Below are positions 35,501-44,455 of a DNA stretch of 64,000 bases, one piece after another. The DNA is from UBA964 sp037444685 (GTDB taxonomy: Bacteria > Pseudomonadota > Gammaproteobacteria > Steroidobacterales > Steroidobacteraceae): NCBI GenBank assembly GCA_037444685.1, contig JBBILX010000005.1, forward strand, positions 197,611-261,610. The letters are read 5' to 3'. The position numbers and the translations under genes were made by a program. The notes beneath the pieces were generated by a model, which saw only the letters and a program-made list of their open reading frames with translations, had not been told where the DNA came from and ran no database searches. Position 1 is the first letter of the stretch, and every line of letters begins with the position of its first letter.

Positions 35501-36819
35501 GCCACGGCGGCGCGACCGAGCCTGTTCCCGCCGCGCCTGCCCGCGCGCTGTTCCGGCGCCGTCCCGTGTGGTCCTGGGCGCTCTACGACTGGGCCAACTC
35601 GGCCTTTGCGACCACAGTCATGGCAGGGTTCTTTCCGGCCTTCTTCCAGCGCTACTGGAGCCTCGGCGTCGACCCGACCGTCAGCACCTCGCGACTCGGT
35701 CTCGCCAACGGCATCGCCGGCTTCATCGTCGCGCTGCTGGCGCCCGTACTCGGCGCGATGGCCGACCGCGGCGGGGGGCGCAAGCGCTTCCTGATCGCCT
35801 GGACGCTGCTCGGCATCGTCGGCACGGCGCTGCTGTTCTTCGTCGAGAGGGGTGACTGGTTCGCGGCGGCGGCGCTGTTCACGGTGGCGTCGATAGGCTT
35901 TGCATCCGCCAACGTGTTCTACGATGCGCTGCTGCTCGACGTGGCCTTGGAGACCGAACTCGACCGGGTATCCGCCTTCGGTTATTCGCTCGGTTACCTC
36001 GGCGGCGGATCGCTGTTCGCGGTCAACGTGGCGATGACCCTGCGCCCGCAATGGTTCGGTCTCGCCGACGCCGCCGAGGCGATCCGCGTCGCCTTCGTGA
36101 CGGTGGCGATCTGGTGGGCCGTGTTCCTGCTGCCGCTCGCACTGAACGTGCGCGAGGCGGCGCCGGCGGCCAGGCTGTCGCTAGCGGCGGCCGCGCGCAG
36201 CGGGGTGACCGAGCTCGTCGAGACGCTGCGCTCGATCGGCCGCTACCGACAGATCCTGATCTTCCTCGTCGCCTACTGGCTGTACATCGATGGCGTCAAC
36301 ACCATCATCAAGATGGCGGTCGATTACGGCGTCGCGCTCGGTCTCGAAACCGGCAGTCTGCTCGCAGCGCTGCTGCTGACCCAGTTCGTGGCCTTTCCGG
36401 CGGCGCTGTTCTTCGGCTGGCTCGGCGACCGCATCGGGGCGCGACGCGGCATCCTGATCGGCATTGGCGTCTACACGCTGGCCACCGTCTATGCATTCTT
36501 CCTCGACACCATCGAGGAGTTCTTCGCGCTCGCGGTCGTGATCGGTCTGGTGCAGGGTGGTGTGCAGAGTCTGTCCCGCTCGCTGTTCGGGCGGCTGGTA
36601 CCCGCGGGCAAGGGCGGCGAGTTCTTCGGCTTCTACAACATGATGGGCAAGTTTGCGACCGTGATCGGTCCGCTGCTGGTAGCCGTCGTTGCGCTCACGA
36701 CGGGCAGTTCGCGCGTCTCGATCGTCTCGCTGGCCGTGCTGTTCGTCGCCGGCGGGCTGCTGCTCATGCTGGTGCGCGAGCCGGCCAAGATGCCGGATCG
36801 AGACCGTAGAAGCGGCTGA
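35497..36819 (+). CDS. MFS transporter, UMF1/Atg22-like family
   Basis: A 440-residue membrane protein with about 12 predicted helices. WSWALYDWANSAFATTVMAGFFPAFF is the hallmark N-terminus of the UMF1 family, related to yeast Atg22 vacuolar amino acid exporters. ADRGGGRKRFL and FGWLGDRIGARRG are the two MFS loop motifs, and GLVQGGVQSLSRSLFGRLVP is a conserved UMF1 segment. The substrate is unknown, with amino acids or other small molecules as candidates. It is translationally coupled to prfC, though no functional link is obvious. The 3' end overlaps mtfA by 56 bases on the other strand. Confidence 0.88.
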   Translation: MSHGGATEPVPAAPARALFRRRPVWSWALYDWANSAFATTVMAGFFPAFFQRYWSLGVDPTVSTSRLGLANGIAGFIVALLAPVLGAMADRGGGRKRFLIAWTLLGIVGTALLFFVERGDWFAAAALFTVASIGFASANVFYDALLLDVALETELDRVSAFGYSLGYLGGGSLFAVNVAMTLRPQWFGLADAAEAIRVAFVTVAIWWAVFLLPLALNVREAAPAARLSLAAAARSGVTELVETLRSIGRYRQILIFLVAYWLYIDGVNTIIKMAVDYGVALGLETGSLLAALLLTQFVAFPAALFFGWLGDRIGARRGILIGIGVYTLATVYAFFLDTIEEFFALAVVIGLVQGGVQSLSRSLFGRLVPAGKGGEFFGFYNMMGKFATVIGPLLVAVVALTTGSSRVSIVSLAVLFVAGGLLLMLVREPAKMPDRDRRSG

Positions 36820-37582
36820 GTTCGCCATAGAGCGCCGGATGCCGCGTCGCGAGCTCCTCCGGAGCCTCGAGGAACGCCTCGGTGGCGACGCAGAAGAACT
36901 CGGCGGAATCCTCGGCGCCGTACGGATCGATCAGGGTCTCCTCGCCGCGATCGAGCGCATCCTGCAGCGCTGCCTGCTCGCGCGCCAGCGTCGCGTGCCA
37001 CGCGGCCGCGCCTTGCGGATCGGACAGCGCGCCACCGTGCACGTGATCGAGGTAGTGGGCGAGCTCGTGGGCGATCACGTTGTACGGCCGGTCGGAGGCA
37101 GCACCCTCGAGGACGTCACGCCATGAGACGATCACGCGGTCGGTTTCGATGGTCTGGCCCGACAGCACTTCCGAGCCCTCGGTGACCAGACCCGTCTCCT
37201 CGTCCTCGATCCGCTGCGCGACGACGAACTCGTCGGGATACAGGAGCACGCTGTAGAGTCGCCCGAAGGCACCGATGCCGGCACGGCGCGTCAGCAGTGC
37301 CGCGTGCATCGCGACCAGCAGGCGCATTTCGTCGCGCACCTCGAGGCCGTTGCAACCCACGAAATCGACGCGCCCGAGGAAGGCGCGCATCGCCGGTTCG
37401 AGTTCGCGGCGGAGCGGGTCGGGCATGCGCGAGTAAAGCGGTGACAGTCGCGCGAGTGCGTCGCGCTGCGCAGGTTCGAGAGGCGCGGCCAGCGCCTGCG
37501 CGCTCTGGCGGCGACGCCAGAGCAGCAGCGTGACTGCAGCGACGATCGCGCTCGCCGCGACCAGCCAGGAGAAGGGCGTCAT
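36764..37582 (-). CDS. MtfA-type zinc peptidase
   Basis: A 272-residue protein with one N-terminal membrane helix (FSWLVAASAIVAAVTLLLWRRR) and an MtfA/M90 peptidase domain. The zinc site is VIAHELAHYLD (HExxH), with AEFFCVATEAFLE downstream supplying the third ligand. SRMPDPLRRELEPAMRAFLGRVDFVGCNGLEV is typical of the family. E. coli MtfA binds the repressor Mlc to control sugar uptake; that role is not shown here, and the N-terminal membrane helix differs from E. coli MtfA. It lies 127 bases downstream of the tgpA stop on the same strand. Confidence 0.87.
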   Translation of the reverse strand: MTPFSWLVAASAIVAAVTLLLWRRRQSAQALAAPLEPAQRDALARLSPLYSRMPDPLRRELEPAMRAFLGRVDFVGCNGLEVRDEMRLLVAMHAALLTRRAGIGAFGRLYSVLLYPDEFVVAQRIEDEETGLVTEGSEVLSGQTIETDRVIVSWRDVLEGAASDRPYNVIAHELAHYLDHVHGGALSDPQGAAAWHATLAREQAALQDALDRGEETLIDPYGAEDSAEFFCVATEAFLEAPEELATRHPALYGELSRFYGLDPASWPARAPA

Positions 37583-37709
37583 CGGCAGTCGCAAGCTCAG
37601 TCGGACTGTGTCGTCAGATCGGCCAAGATGCGACTCCCGTGGGGCTGTGACTGGCCTGCCGGCAAGTATGGCCCAGGATCGCCTCGAATCGTGATGGCGC
37701 GATAGCGGG

Positions 37710-39677
37710 TCAGGGCCGCAGCGAGCGCAGCTCGCGCGCCACGGCCCGGGTCTGCGCATCGCTAGCGCGGGGACCGAAGCGGACGAGGGCGTAGCGTTCG
37801 AGGACCGGGAGCACGCGCGCTGCCAGATCCGGACGCTCGCGGGCGAGGCGAGCCGCGTAGGCGAGCGGGCCTTCCTGCGGTGCGCGCGCGATGCCGGCCG
37901 CCGCGAGCCGCGCGCAGAGGCTCCGGTAGCCGCGCGCCAGCGCATCGCCGCGCGCGGCGCGCGGCGCGCGTCCGAAGCGCAGCGCGATCACGAGTAGCCA
38001 GGCCGCGAGGCCGCCGGCCACCAGCCAGCCGAGCTGCCGCAGGGCCGGGCGCTCGAAGCCGAGGCCGCGCAGCAGCTTGAGCTGGCTGCCGAGGTCGAAG
38101 TCGAGCACGCGAATCTTCCACCACGTATTGATCGCGTCCCAGGTCAGCGCGATGCGCGCCAGGGTGTCGAGCTCGGCGATCAGCGGATCGGCAGCACCCT
38201 CCGCGCCGGCGATGCGGTCCAGCGCCGCACGCTGCAGCCGGTCTGGAGCGACCACGGCGGTGGGATCGACACGACTCCAGCCGCGCCCGTCGATCCAGAT
38301 CTCGACCCAGGCGTGCGCTTCGGACTGCCGAACGATCAGATACTGCCCGATCGGATTCCACTCGCCGCCGTGATAGCCGGTCACGACGCGTGCCGGGATG
38401 CCCGCCGCACGCATCAGGGTCGCGAGCGCCGATGCATAGTGGCCGCAGAACCCGCTGCGCGTGCGGAACAGGAAATCGTCGACCGAGTCGAGATCGAGGA
38501 GCGGGGGTGTCAGGCTGTAGACGAAACCTCCATCGCGGAAAAACTCCAGCACGCGCCGGACGAAGGCGGCATCGCTGCCGGCCGCGGCGCGCTCGCGCTG
38601 CGCCCACTCGAGCGTGCGGCGGTTGCGGCCAGTCGGCAGCTGCAGGTCGATGCGGCGCGCGAGCAGCGATGCCTCGTCGCCACTGCGATAGCGGATGTGG
38701 GAAACGAGTTCGTAGCTGACGGCCTGACTGACCGGTTCCGCGCTGACGAGCTGGTAGTCGAACGTGAAGAAAACGCCCGGTTGCTGCGGTGGCACCGGCA
38801 GGTCGAGTGCGAACCACCAGCGTTGACGGTGGGGCTCGAGCGTGATCCGGTAGCGATACTCCGGGCCCTCGTACTCGAGTCTGGCGCTGCGGTAGACGCG
38901 ACCGAGTTCGCGCCGCCAGGTGTAGCCGTCGAACTGGTGGAGCACCGGGCCGCGCCAGTAAAGCGAAGTCGACGGTGGCGGGGCGCCCTCGAAGGTCACG
39001 CGGAATGCCGGCTCCTCGGATTCGGATAACTGGCTGATCGATCCCGGGCTCATTTCGTCACCGAGTCCGGTGACCGCCGCATTGCCGGCCGGCAGCGACC
39101 AGATCTGCCCCTGGACGCGCGGGAAGAACAGGAACAGCAGCACTGTCAGCGGCAACGCATAGGCCAGCGTCCGCCCGGCGAGTCCGAAGGCCGTGCGCGC
39201 GGGCAGGCGTGCATCGGGCGTGCCGACGATCGCGAGCGCGGCGCAACACAGCCACAGGTGTGCAGCGTACAAGCCGATGCGCGCCAGCCCCTGCCGGTCG
39301 AGCGTCGCTGCGATCATCAGGAACAGGCTGACACCGAGCACGATGTAATGATCGCGGCGTCCGCGCGTCTCGAGCAGCTTCACGGCGCCCATAGCGGCGA
39401 GCAGGGCGCTGCCGGCAGCGAGTCCCGAGAGGCTGCTGAACTGCACGACGACGGCGAGCAGCAGGCTGCCGCCGAGGCCGAGCCGGATCAGCCGCCGCGG
39501 CAGGGCGAGCGAAGCGACTGCAGCGAACAGACGCCATAGCACGATCGCGGCGATCGCCGCGAGGCACCATGGCGGCAGGCGGTCGGCATGCAGGGCGACG
39601 GCCGCGCTGAACGCAGCGATGACCCAGCGCAGTGCCCGCTCGCGTTCCGGCCAGGCTTCGCGCCAGCGCTCACGCAT
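37710..39677 (-). CDS. tgpA: TgpA-family membrane transglutaminase-like protein
   Basis: A 655-residue protein with about five to six N-terminal membrane helices (roughly residues 15-190), a periplasmic DUF3488-type region, and a transglutaminase-like domain with the triad Cys411 (RSGFCGHYASA), His455 (EAHAWVEIW) and Asp471 (VDPTAVV). One further helix and a DUF4129-like cytoplasmic tail follow. Its relative in Pseudomonas aeruginosa, TgpA, is essential, although its substrate is unknown. It overlaps the DUF58 gene by 8 bases, in the common MoxR-DUF58-TgpA order. Confidence 0.92.
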   Translation of the reverse strand: MRERWREAWPERERALRWVIAAFSAAVALHADRLPPWCLAAIAAIVLWRLFAAVASLALPRRLIRLGLGGSLLLAVVVQFSSLSGLAAGSALLAAMGAVKLLETRGRRDHYIVLGVSLFLMIAATLDRQGLARIGLYAAHLWLCCAALAIVGTPDARLPARTAFGLAGRTLAYALPLTVLLFLFFPRVQGQIWSLPAGNAAVTGLGDEMSPGSISQLSESEEPAFRVTFEGAPPPSTSLYWRGPVLHQFDGYTWRRELGRVYRSARLEYEGPEYRYRITLEPHRQRWWFALDLPVPPQQPGVFFTFDYQLVSAEPVSQAVSYELVSHIRYRSGDEASLLARRIDLQLPTGRNRRTLEWAQRERAAAGSDAAFVRRVLEFFRDGGFVYSLTPPLLDLDSVDDFLFRTRSGFCGHYASALATLMRAAGIPARVVTGYHGGEWNPIGQYLIVRQSEAHAWVEIWIDGRGWSRVDPTAVVAPDRLQRAALDRIAGAEGAADPLIAELDTLARIALTWDAINTWWKIRVLDFDLGSQLKLLRGLGFERPALRQLGWLVAGGLAAWLLVIALRFGRAPRAARGDALARGYRSLCARLAAAGIARAPQEGPLAYAARLARERPDLAARVLPVLERYALVRFGPRASDAQTRAVARELRSLRP

Positions 39678-40689
39678 AAAGCGCCAGCGCCTCGAGGCAG
39701 CGGTGGCGGTGCACCGCGCCGCGCCCCTCGTCGATCACTGCGACCGGCAGGCGCAGCGCATAGCGCTGGCCGCGTGCCTCGGCATCCACGACCCAGCGCG
39801 CGAGCTGCTCGAGCCGCGCTTCGGTGCCGAGTCCGGCCAGCGCCGCGTAGTCGAAGACCAGCGTGCGCGCGCTGCGCCCCACGTATTCCTTGACGACGAG
39901 CGGCAGCCCACGGGCGTAGCTCTTCCAAGCGACCTGGCGTGGCGAGTCGCCATCCCGGAACGGGCGCAGGCCCGACCACTCGTCGTTGCCGCCGGCGAGC
40001 GCATGTTCACCGGTCTCGCGGTCGGAGGTTGCGAGCGGCGGCGGCAAAGCGCCGCGCGCTGTCGGGTAGACCAGCACAGTCGCATCGGTGTGCAGCCAGG
40101 TCCAGGCCGTGAACAGGCCGAAAGGGAAGGCGGTCGCGATCCGAATGGGTGGCACGGCCAGGCGGCCGCGCCGGGCGGTAGGCACAGTCAATACGAGCCG
40201 GCCCGCGGCACCCGCGGCCAGGGTCCCGAGCGTGGCATGAGAATCGCCGATCCGGGCGGTGATGCCATGCCGGTCCAGATTGGCGTCGTTCTCCAGTAGC
40301 AGCTCGATGCGGCCGGGTTCGCCGGCGAAGGCGGGCGCCGCGGTCAAAGACAGGAGGCGCAGTCCCTGCAGATTTCGGTGGCAGTGGTGCATGCCGACCA
40401 GCGCGAAGCCGCCGAGCGAGAACGCGAGGAGCAGCGCGACGCTGTTCGCGTAGTTGAGCCCGGCCAGCACCATGCATAGCCACAACGCACCGAAGCCAAG
40501 GCCGGCGCGGCTCGGCAGGATGTAGAGCCGGCGCCGCTCGATCCGCACAGGGAAGCGGTCGAGACCCTGCCGGCGCCGGCTCCATTCGGCGGCGCGTGAG
40601 GTGAGCGCGGCGCGTATCCGTGACGCAATCGCCAACCGCTCGCGCGGCGCTGACCCTCTGTGGCGGGACGCAGCTCGGGGCAGCGCCAC
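39670..40689 (-). CDS. DUF58 family membrane protein
   Basis: A 339-residue protein. Two adjacent hydrophobic segments (LGFGALWLCMVLAGLNYANSVALLLAFSLGGFALVG) are followed by a beta-rich part and the DUF58 signature (WSGLRPFRDGDSPRQVAWKSYARGLPLVVKEY, then VFDYAALAG). DUF58 proteins are predicted von Willebrand factor A-like partners of MoxR ATPases. The start is a GTG at 40689, four bases after the moxR stop and preceded by GAGG; the longer frame runs far into moxR. The function is unknown beyond this association. Confidence 0.88.
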   Translation of the reverse strand: MALPRAASRHRGSAPRERLAIASRIRAALTSRAAEWSRRRQGLDRFPVRIERRRLYILPSRAGLGFGALWLCMVLAGLNYANSVALLLAFSLGGFALVGMHHCHRNLQGLRLLSLTAAPAFAGEPGRIELLLENDANLDRHGITARIGDSHATLGTLAAGAAGRLVLTVPTARRGRLAVPPIRIATAFPFGLFTAWTWLHTDATVLVYPTARGALPPPLATSDRETGEHALAGGNDEWSGLRPFRDGDSPRQVAWKSYARGLPLVVKEYVGRSARTLVFDYAALAGLGTEARLEQLARWVVDAEARGQRYALRLPVAVIDEGRGAVHRHRCLEALALYA

Positions 40690-40693
40690 GGCC

Positions 40694-41614
40694 TCACTCC
40701 GGGACCGGCACTGCCCGCACGATCTCGGCCGCCACGTCCCGTGCGCTGCGCGACACTGCGGTCTCGCGCAGCGCCATCCGGTGGGTCGCAATGGCCGGGA
40801 ATACGGCCTGCACGTCTTCCGGCAGCACGGCGGAGCGTCGCTGAAGGTGGCTCCAGGCCTGTGCAGCCCGGACGAGGCCCTGTCCGGCGCGAGGCGACAG
40901 TCCGAGCTTGAGATCCGGATGCTCGCGGCTGCGCTGGATTAGTCGCTGCACGTAGTCGAGCAGCAGGTCGGCGACGTACACGCGGCGCACGCGCTGCTGC
41001 AGTTCAAGCACACGAACGGCGTCGAGACAAGCCTGCAGCGAAGCGAGCCGGTCGCGCCGCTCGCCGCCGCGCAGCAGTTCGCGCTCGTGTTCGGCATCCG
41101 GATAGCCGAGCTCGACGCGCATCAGGAAGCGGTCGAGCTGCGATTCGGGCAGCGCGAAGGTACCGAGCTGCTCAGTCGGGTTCTGTGTCGCGACCACGAA
41201 GAACGGTTCGGGCAGCACGTAGGTCTGGCCGTCGGCGCTGACCTGACGCTCCTCCATGGCCTCGAGCAGCGCGCTCTGTGTGCGCGGGCTCGCGCGGTTG
41301 ACTTCGTCGGCGAGCAGCAGCTGCGTGAACACGGGACCCTTGCGGAACTCGAACTGCTGGCTGATGCGGTCGAACACGGACACACCGATGATGTCGGCGG
41401 GCAGCAGGTCGCTCGTGAACTGCACACGATTCCATCCGAGACCAAAGACCTGGGCCAGAGCATGCGCGAGCGTCGTCTTGCCGACGCCCGGCACGTCCTC
41501 TATCAGCAGGTGGCCGCGCGCCAGCAGGCAGGTGACACACAGGCGCAACTGACGCGGCTTGCCGAGGATGATCTCATCGAGCGCCGTGATGGCCTGAGCC
41601 AGTGCGTCCGCCAA
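40694..41614 (-). CDS. MoxR-family AAA+ ATPase
   Basis: A 306-residue AAA+ ATPase with Walker A IEDVPGVGKTTLAH, Walker B LLLADEVNRASPRTQSALLEAMEE, sensor 1 FFVVATQNPTEQLGTFALPESQLDRF, and a C-terminal lid containing GLSPRAGQGLVRAAQAW. MoxR proteins act as chaperones or assembly factors, often with VWA-type partners such as the adjacent DUF58 protein. I place the start at a TTG (41614), 2 bases after the valS stop and about 9 bases after GGGGAG; the longer frame is antisense-like and overlaps valS deeply. Confidence 0.92.
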   Translation of the reverse strand: MADALAQAITALDEIILGKPRQLRLCVTCLLARGHLLIEDVPGVGKTTLAHALAQVFGLGWNRVQFTSDLLPADIIGVSVFDRISQQFEFRKGPVFTQLLLADEVNRASPRTQSALLEAMEERQVSADGQTYVLPEPFFVVATQNPTEQLGTFALPESQLDRFLMRVELGYPDAEHERELLRGGERRDRLASLQACLDAVRVLELQQRVRRVYVADLLLDYVQRLIQRSREHPDLKLGLSPRAGQGLVRAAQAWSHLQRRSAVLPEDVQAVFPAIATHRMALRETAVSRSARDVAAEIVRAVPVPE

Positions 41615-41616
41615 GG

Positions 41617-44448
41617 TCAGCTGCTCCCCAGCAGCACGCGCACGCGCGCCACCTGCTCGTCGAGGCCGCGCAACTGGCCCTCGAAGTCGGCCACGCGCTG
41701 GCGCTCCTGCGCGACGACCTCGGCTGGCGCGTGACGCGCGAAATTCTCGTCGGCGAGCTTGGCACGCGCCTTGGCGAGTTCCGTTTCGGCCTTGGCGCGA
41801 CGCTTGCCGAGCCGCTCGAGTTCGGCGTTGGCATCGATCAGGCCGGCCATCGGCACGAGCACCTTGAGCTCGCCGACCAGCGCGGTCGCCGCCGGGGGCA
41901 CGGACTCGCCGGGTTCGACCAGGCGCAGCGACTCGAGGCCCGCAAGACGCTCGAGGAATTCGCGGTGGTTCGCGAGGCAGGCGCGGTCGGCCGCCGCGGC
42001 GTTCTCGAACAGCACCGACAGCTTCTTCGCCGGACTGATGTCCATCTCGCCGCGGATCTGGCGGACGCCGAGCACGACGCGCTGAATCCAGCCGACGTCG
42101 CGCTCGGCGTCCTCGTCGCACGGCGCCTCTGCCGCATCGGGCCACGGTGCGGTCATGATGCTCGGCCTGCCGCCAGGCAACGCAGCTCCGGCGGCAGCCC
42201 GATATCGGCCAGCATGGGGCGCGATGCGCTGCCAGATCTCCTCGGTGATGAACGGCATGAGCGGGTGCAGCGCGCGCAGCAGGGTCTCGAGCACCGTAGC
42301 GAGCGTGCGGCGTGTGCCGCGCTGCTGCGCCGCAGTCGCCGCAGTGGACTGCAGCACGGCCTTGCTGAGTTCGACGTACCAGTCGCAGAACTCGTACCAG
42401 GTGAACTCATAGAGTGCCGTCGCGGCGAAGTCGAAGCGGTAGTCGCGGAAGGCCGCCTCGACGTCCCCGAGCATGCGGCTGAGGCGCGAGACGATCCAGC
42501 GATCGGCTATGCTCGGTTCTGCCGGGCCAATCAGAAGCGCGGGATCCTGCGCCCGACCCTCGGCGTCCTCGAGCGCGAGCAGCGCGTAGCGCGCCGCGTT
42601 CCATAGCTTGTTGCAGAAGTTGCGGTAGCCGGCCACTCGCTGCAGGTCGAAGCGGATGTCGGCGCTCTGCGTCGCGAGCGCGGCGAACGTGAAGCGCAGC
42701 GCGTCGGTGCCGTAGGCCGCGATGCCTTGCGGGTAGGCCTTGCGGGTCGCCTTCTCGATTGCCGGGGCGAGGTGCGGCTGCATCAGTCCGCTGGTGCGCT
42801 TCCGCAGCAGCGTGGGCAGATCGATACCGTCGACGACGTCGAGCGGGTCGATGACATTGCCCTTGGACTTCGACATCTTCTGGCCCTCCGAGTCGCGCAC
42901 GAGGCCGTGCACGTAGACTTCGCGGAAGGGGACATCGCCCATGAACTTCAGTCCCATCATGATCATCCGGGCGACCCAGAAGAAGATGATGTCGAAACCG
43001 GTGACCAGTACGCTCGTCGGATAGAAGCGCCGCAGTTCTGGCGTCTGCTGTGGCCAGCCGAGAGTCGAAAACGGCCACAGTGCCGACGAGAACCACGTGT
43101 CGAGCACGTCCTCGTCCTGGCGGAGTGCGACGCTCGTGGGCAGACCGTGATTGAGGCGGACCTCGGTTTCGTCGCGGCCGACGTAGACCTTCCCGGCGTC
43201 GTCGTACCACGCTGGAATGCGATGACCCCACCAGAGCTGGCGGCTGATGCACCAGTCCTTGATGTTGCGCATCCACTCGAAGTAGGTGCGCGCCCAGTTC
43301 TCGGGGACGAAGCGGATCGCGCCGCTCTCGACGGCGCGGATCGCGGGCTCGGCGAGCGGTGCGATCTTCACGTACCACTGGTCGGTGAGATAGGGCTCGA
43401 TCACCACGCCGGAACGGTCGCCGCGCGGCACCATGAGCCGGTGCGGTTCGATCTTCTCGAGCAGTCCGAGCCGCTCGAATTCGGCGACGACGCGCTGGCG
43501 TGCCTCGAAGCGGTCGAGGCCGCGCAGCGCCGGCGGCACGCTGTCATTGAGGCGGGCCTGCGGGGTGAAGATGTTGAGCTGCGGCAGTCCGTGGCGCAGT
43601 CCGACCTCGTAATCGTTGAAGTCGTGCGCCGGGGTGATCTTGACGCAACCGGTGCCGAAGGCGGGATCGACATGGTCATCGGCGATGATCGGGATCAGAC
43701 GGTCGGCGATCGGCAAGCGGACCTGCCGGCCGACCATGTGCCGATAGCGATCGTCGTCGGGATTCACCGCGACCGCCATATCGCCGAGCATCGTCTCCGG
43801 ACGCGTCGTCGCGACGACGAGATGACCGCTGCCGTCCGCGAGCGGGTAGCGAAGATGCCAGAGCGAGCCCTCTTCCTCCTCGCTGAGCACCTCGAGATCG
43901 GACACTGCGGTGAGCAGCGCCGGGTCCCAGTTCACGAGGCGCTTGCCCCGATAGATCAGACCGTCTTCATGGAGACGCACGAAGGCCTCGGTGACGCTCC
44001 TCGAGAGCCGTTCGTCCATCGTGAAGCAGTCGCGCGACCAGTCGAGCGAGGCGCCGAGACGGCGGAACTGCTGGTTGATCGTGCCGCCGGACTGGGCCTT
44101 CCACTGCCAGACGCGCTCGACGAACTGCTCGCGCGTGAAGTCGGTCCGCGTCTTGCCCTCGGCGTTGAGCTGACGCTCGACGACCATCTGCGTGGCGATC
44201 CCGGCATGGTCGGTCCCGGGCTGCCATAGCGTCGGCCTTCCCCGCATGCGGTGGTAACGGGTCAGCGCATCCATGATCGTGTCCTGGAACGCGTGCCCCA
44301 TGTGCAGCGTGCCGGTCACGTTTGGCGGTGGGACGACGATGCAGTAGCCCTCACCATCGGCGTCCGCGCGCGGCGCGAATACCCCGGAGGACTCCCAGTC
44401 CGCGTAGATGCGCCGCTCGATGTCCTGCGGCGAGTAGACCTTCTCCAT
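41617..44448 (-). CDS. valS: valyl-tRNA synthetase
   Basis: Charges tRNA-Val and edits misactivated threonine. The 943 residues contain the HIGH-like PPPNVTGTLHMGHAF, the CP1 editing region (VVATTRPETMLGD, HDFNDYEVG), KMSKSKGN, the anticodon-binding helical domain, and the C-terminal coiled coil (ANAELERLGKRRAKAETELAKARAKL) that contacts tRNA. It begins 7 bases after the pepA stop. In pseudomonads and E. coli holC lies between pepA and valS; no such gene fits here. Confidence 0.98.
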   Translation of the reverse strand: MEKVYSPQDIERRIYADWESSGVFAPRADADGEGYCIVVPPPNVTGTLHMGHAFQDTIMDALTRYHRMRGRPTLWQPGTDHAGIATQMVVERQLNAEGKTRTDFTREQFVERVWQWKAQSGGTINQQFRRLGASLDWSRDCFTMDERLSRSVTEAFVRLHEDGLIYRGKRLVNWDPALLTAVSDLEVLSEEEEGSLWHLRYPLADGSGHLVVATTRPETMLGDMAVAVNPDDDRYRHMVGRQVRLPIADRLIPIIADDHVDPAFGTGCVKITPAHDFNDYEVGLRHGLPQLNIFTPQARLNDSVPPALRGLDRFEARQRVVAEFERLGLLEKIEPHRLMVPRGDRSGVVIEPYLTDQWYVKIAPLAEPAIRAVESGAIRFVPENWARTYFEWMRNIKDWCISRQLWWGHRIPAWYDDAGKVYVGRDETEVRLNHGLPTSVALRQDEDVLDTWFSSALWPFSTLGWPQQTPELRRFYPTSVLVTGFDIIFFWVARMIMMGLKFMGDVPFREVYVHGLVRDSEGQKMSKSKGNVIDPLDVVDGIDLPTLLRKRTSGLMQPHLAPAIEKATRKAYPQGIAAYGTDALRFTFAALATQSADIRFDLQRVAGYRNFCNKLWNAARYALLALEDAEGRAQDPALLIGPAEPSIADRWIVSRLSRMLGDVEAAFRDYRFDFAATALYEFTWYEFCDWYVELSKAVLQSTAATAAQQRGTRRTLATVLETLLRALHPLMPFITEEIWQRIAPHAGRYRAAAGAALPGGRPSIMTAPWPDAAEAPCDEDAERDVGWIQRVVLGVRQIRGEMDISPAKKLSVLFENAAAADRACLANHREFLERLAGLESLRLVEPGESVPPAATALVGELKVLVPMAGLIDANAELERLGKRRAKAETELAKARAKLADENFARHAPAEVVAQERQRVADFEGQLRGLDEQVARVRVLLGSS

Positions 44449-44455
44449 CGCGCCG

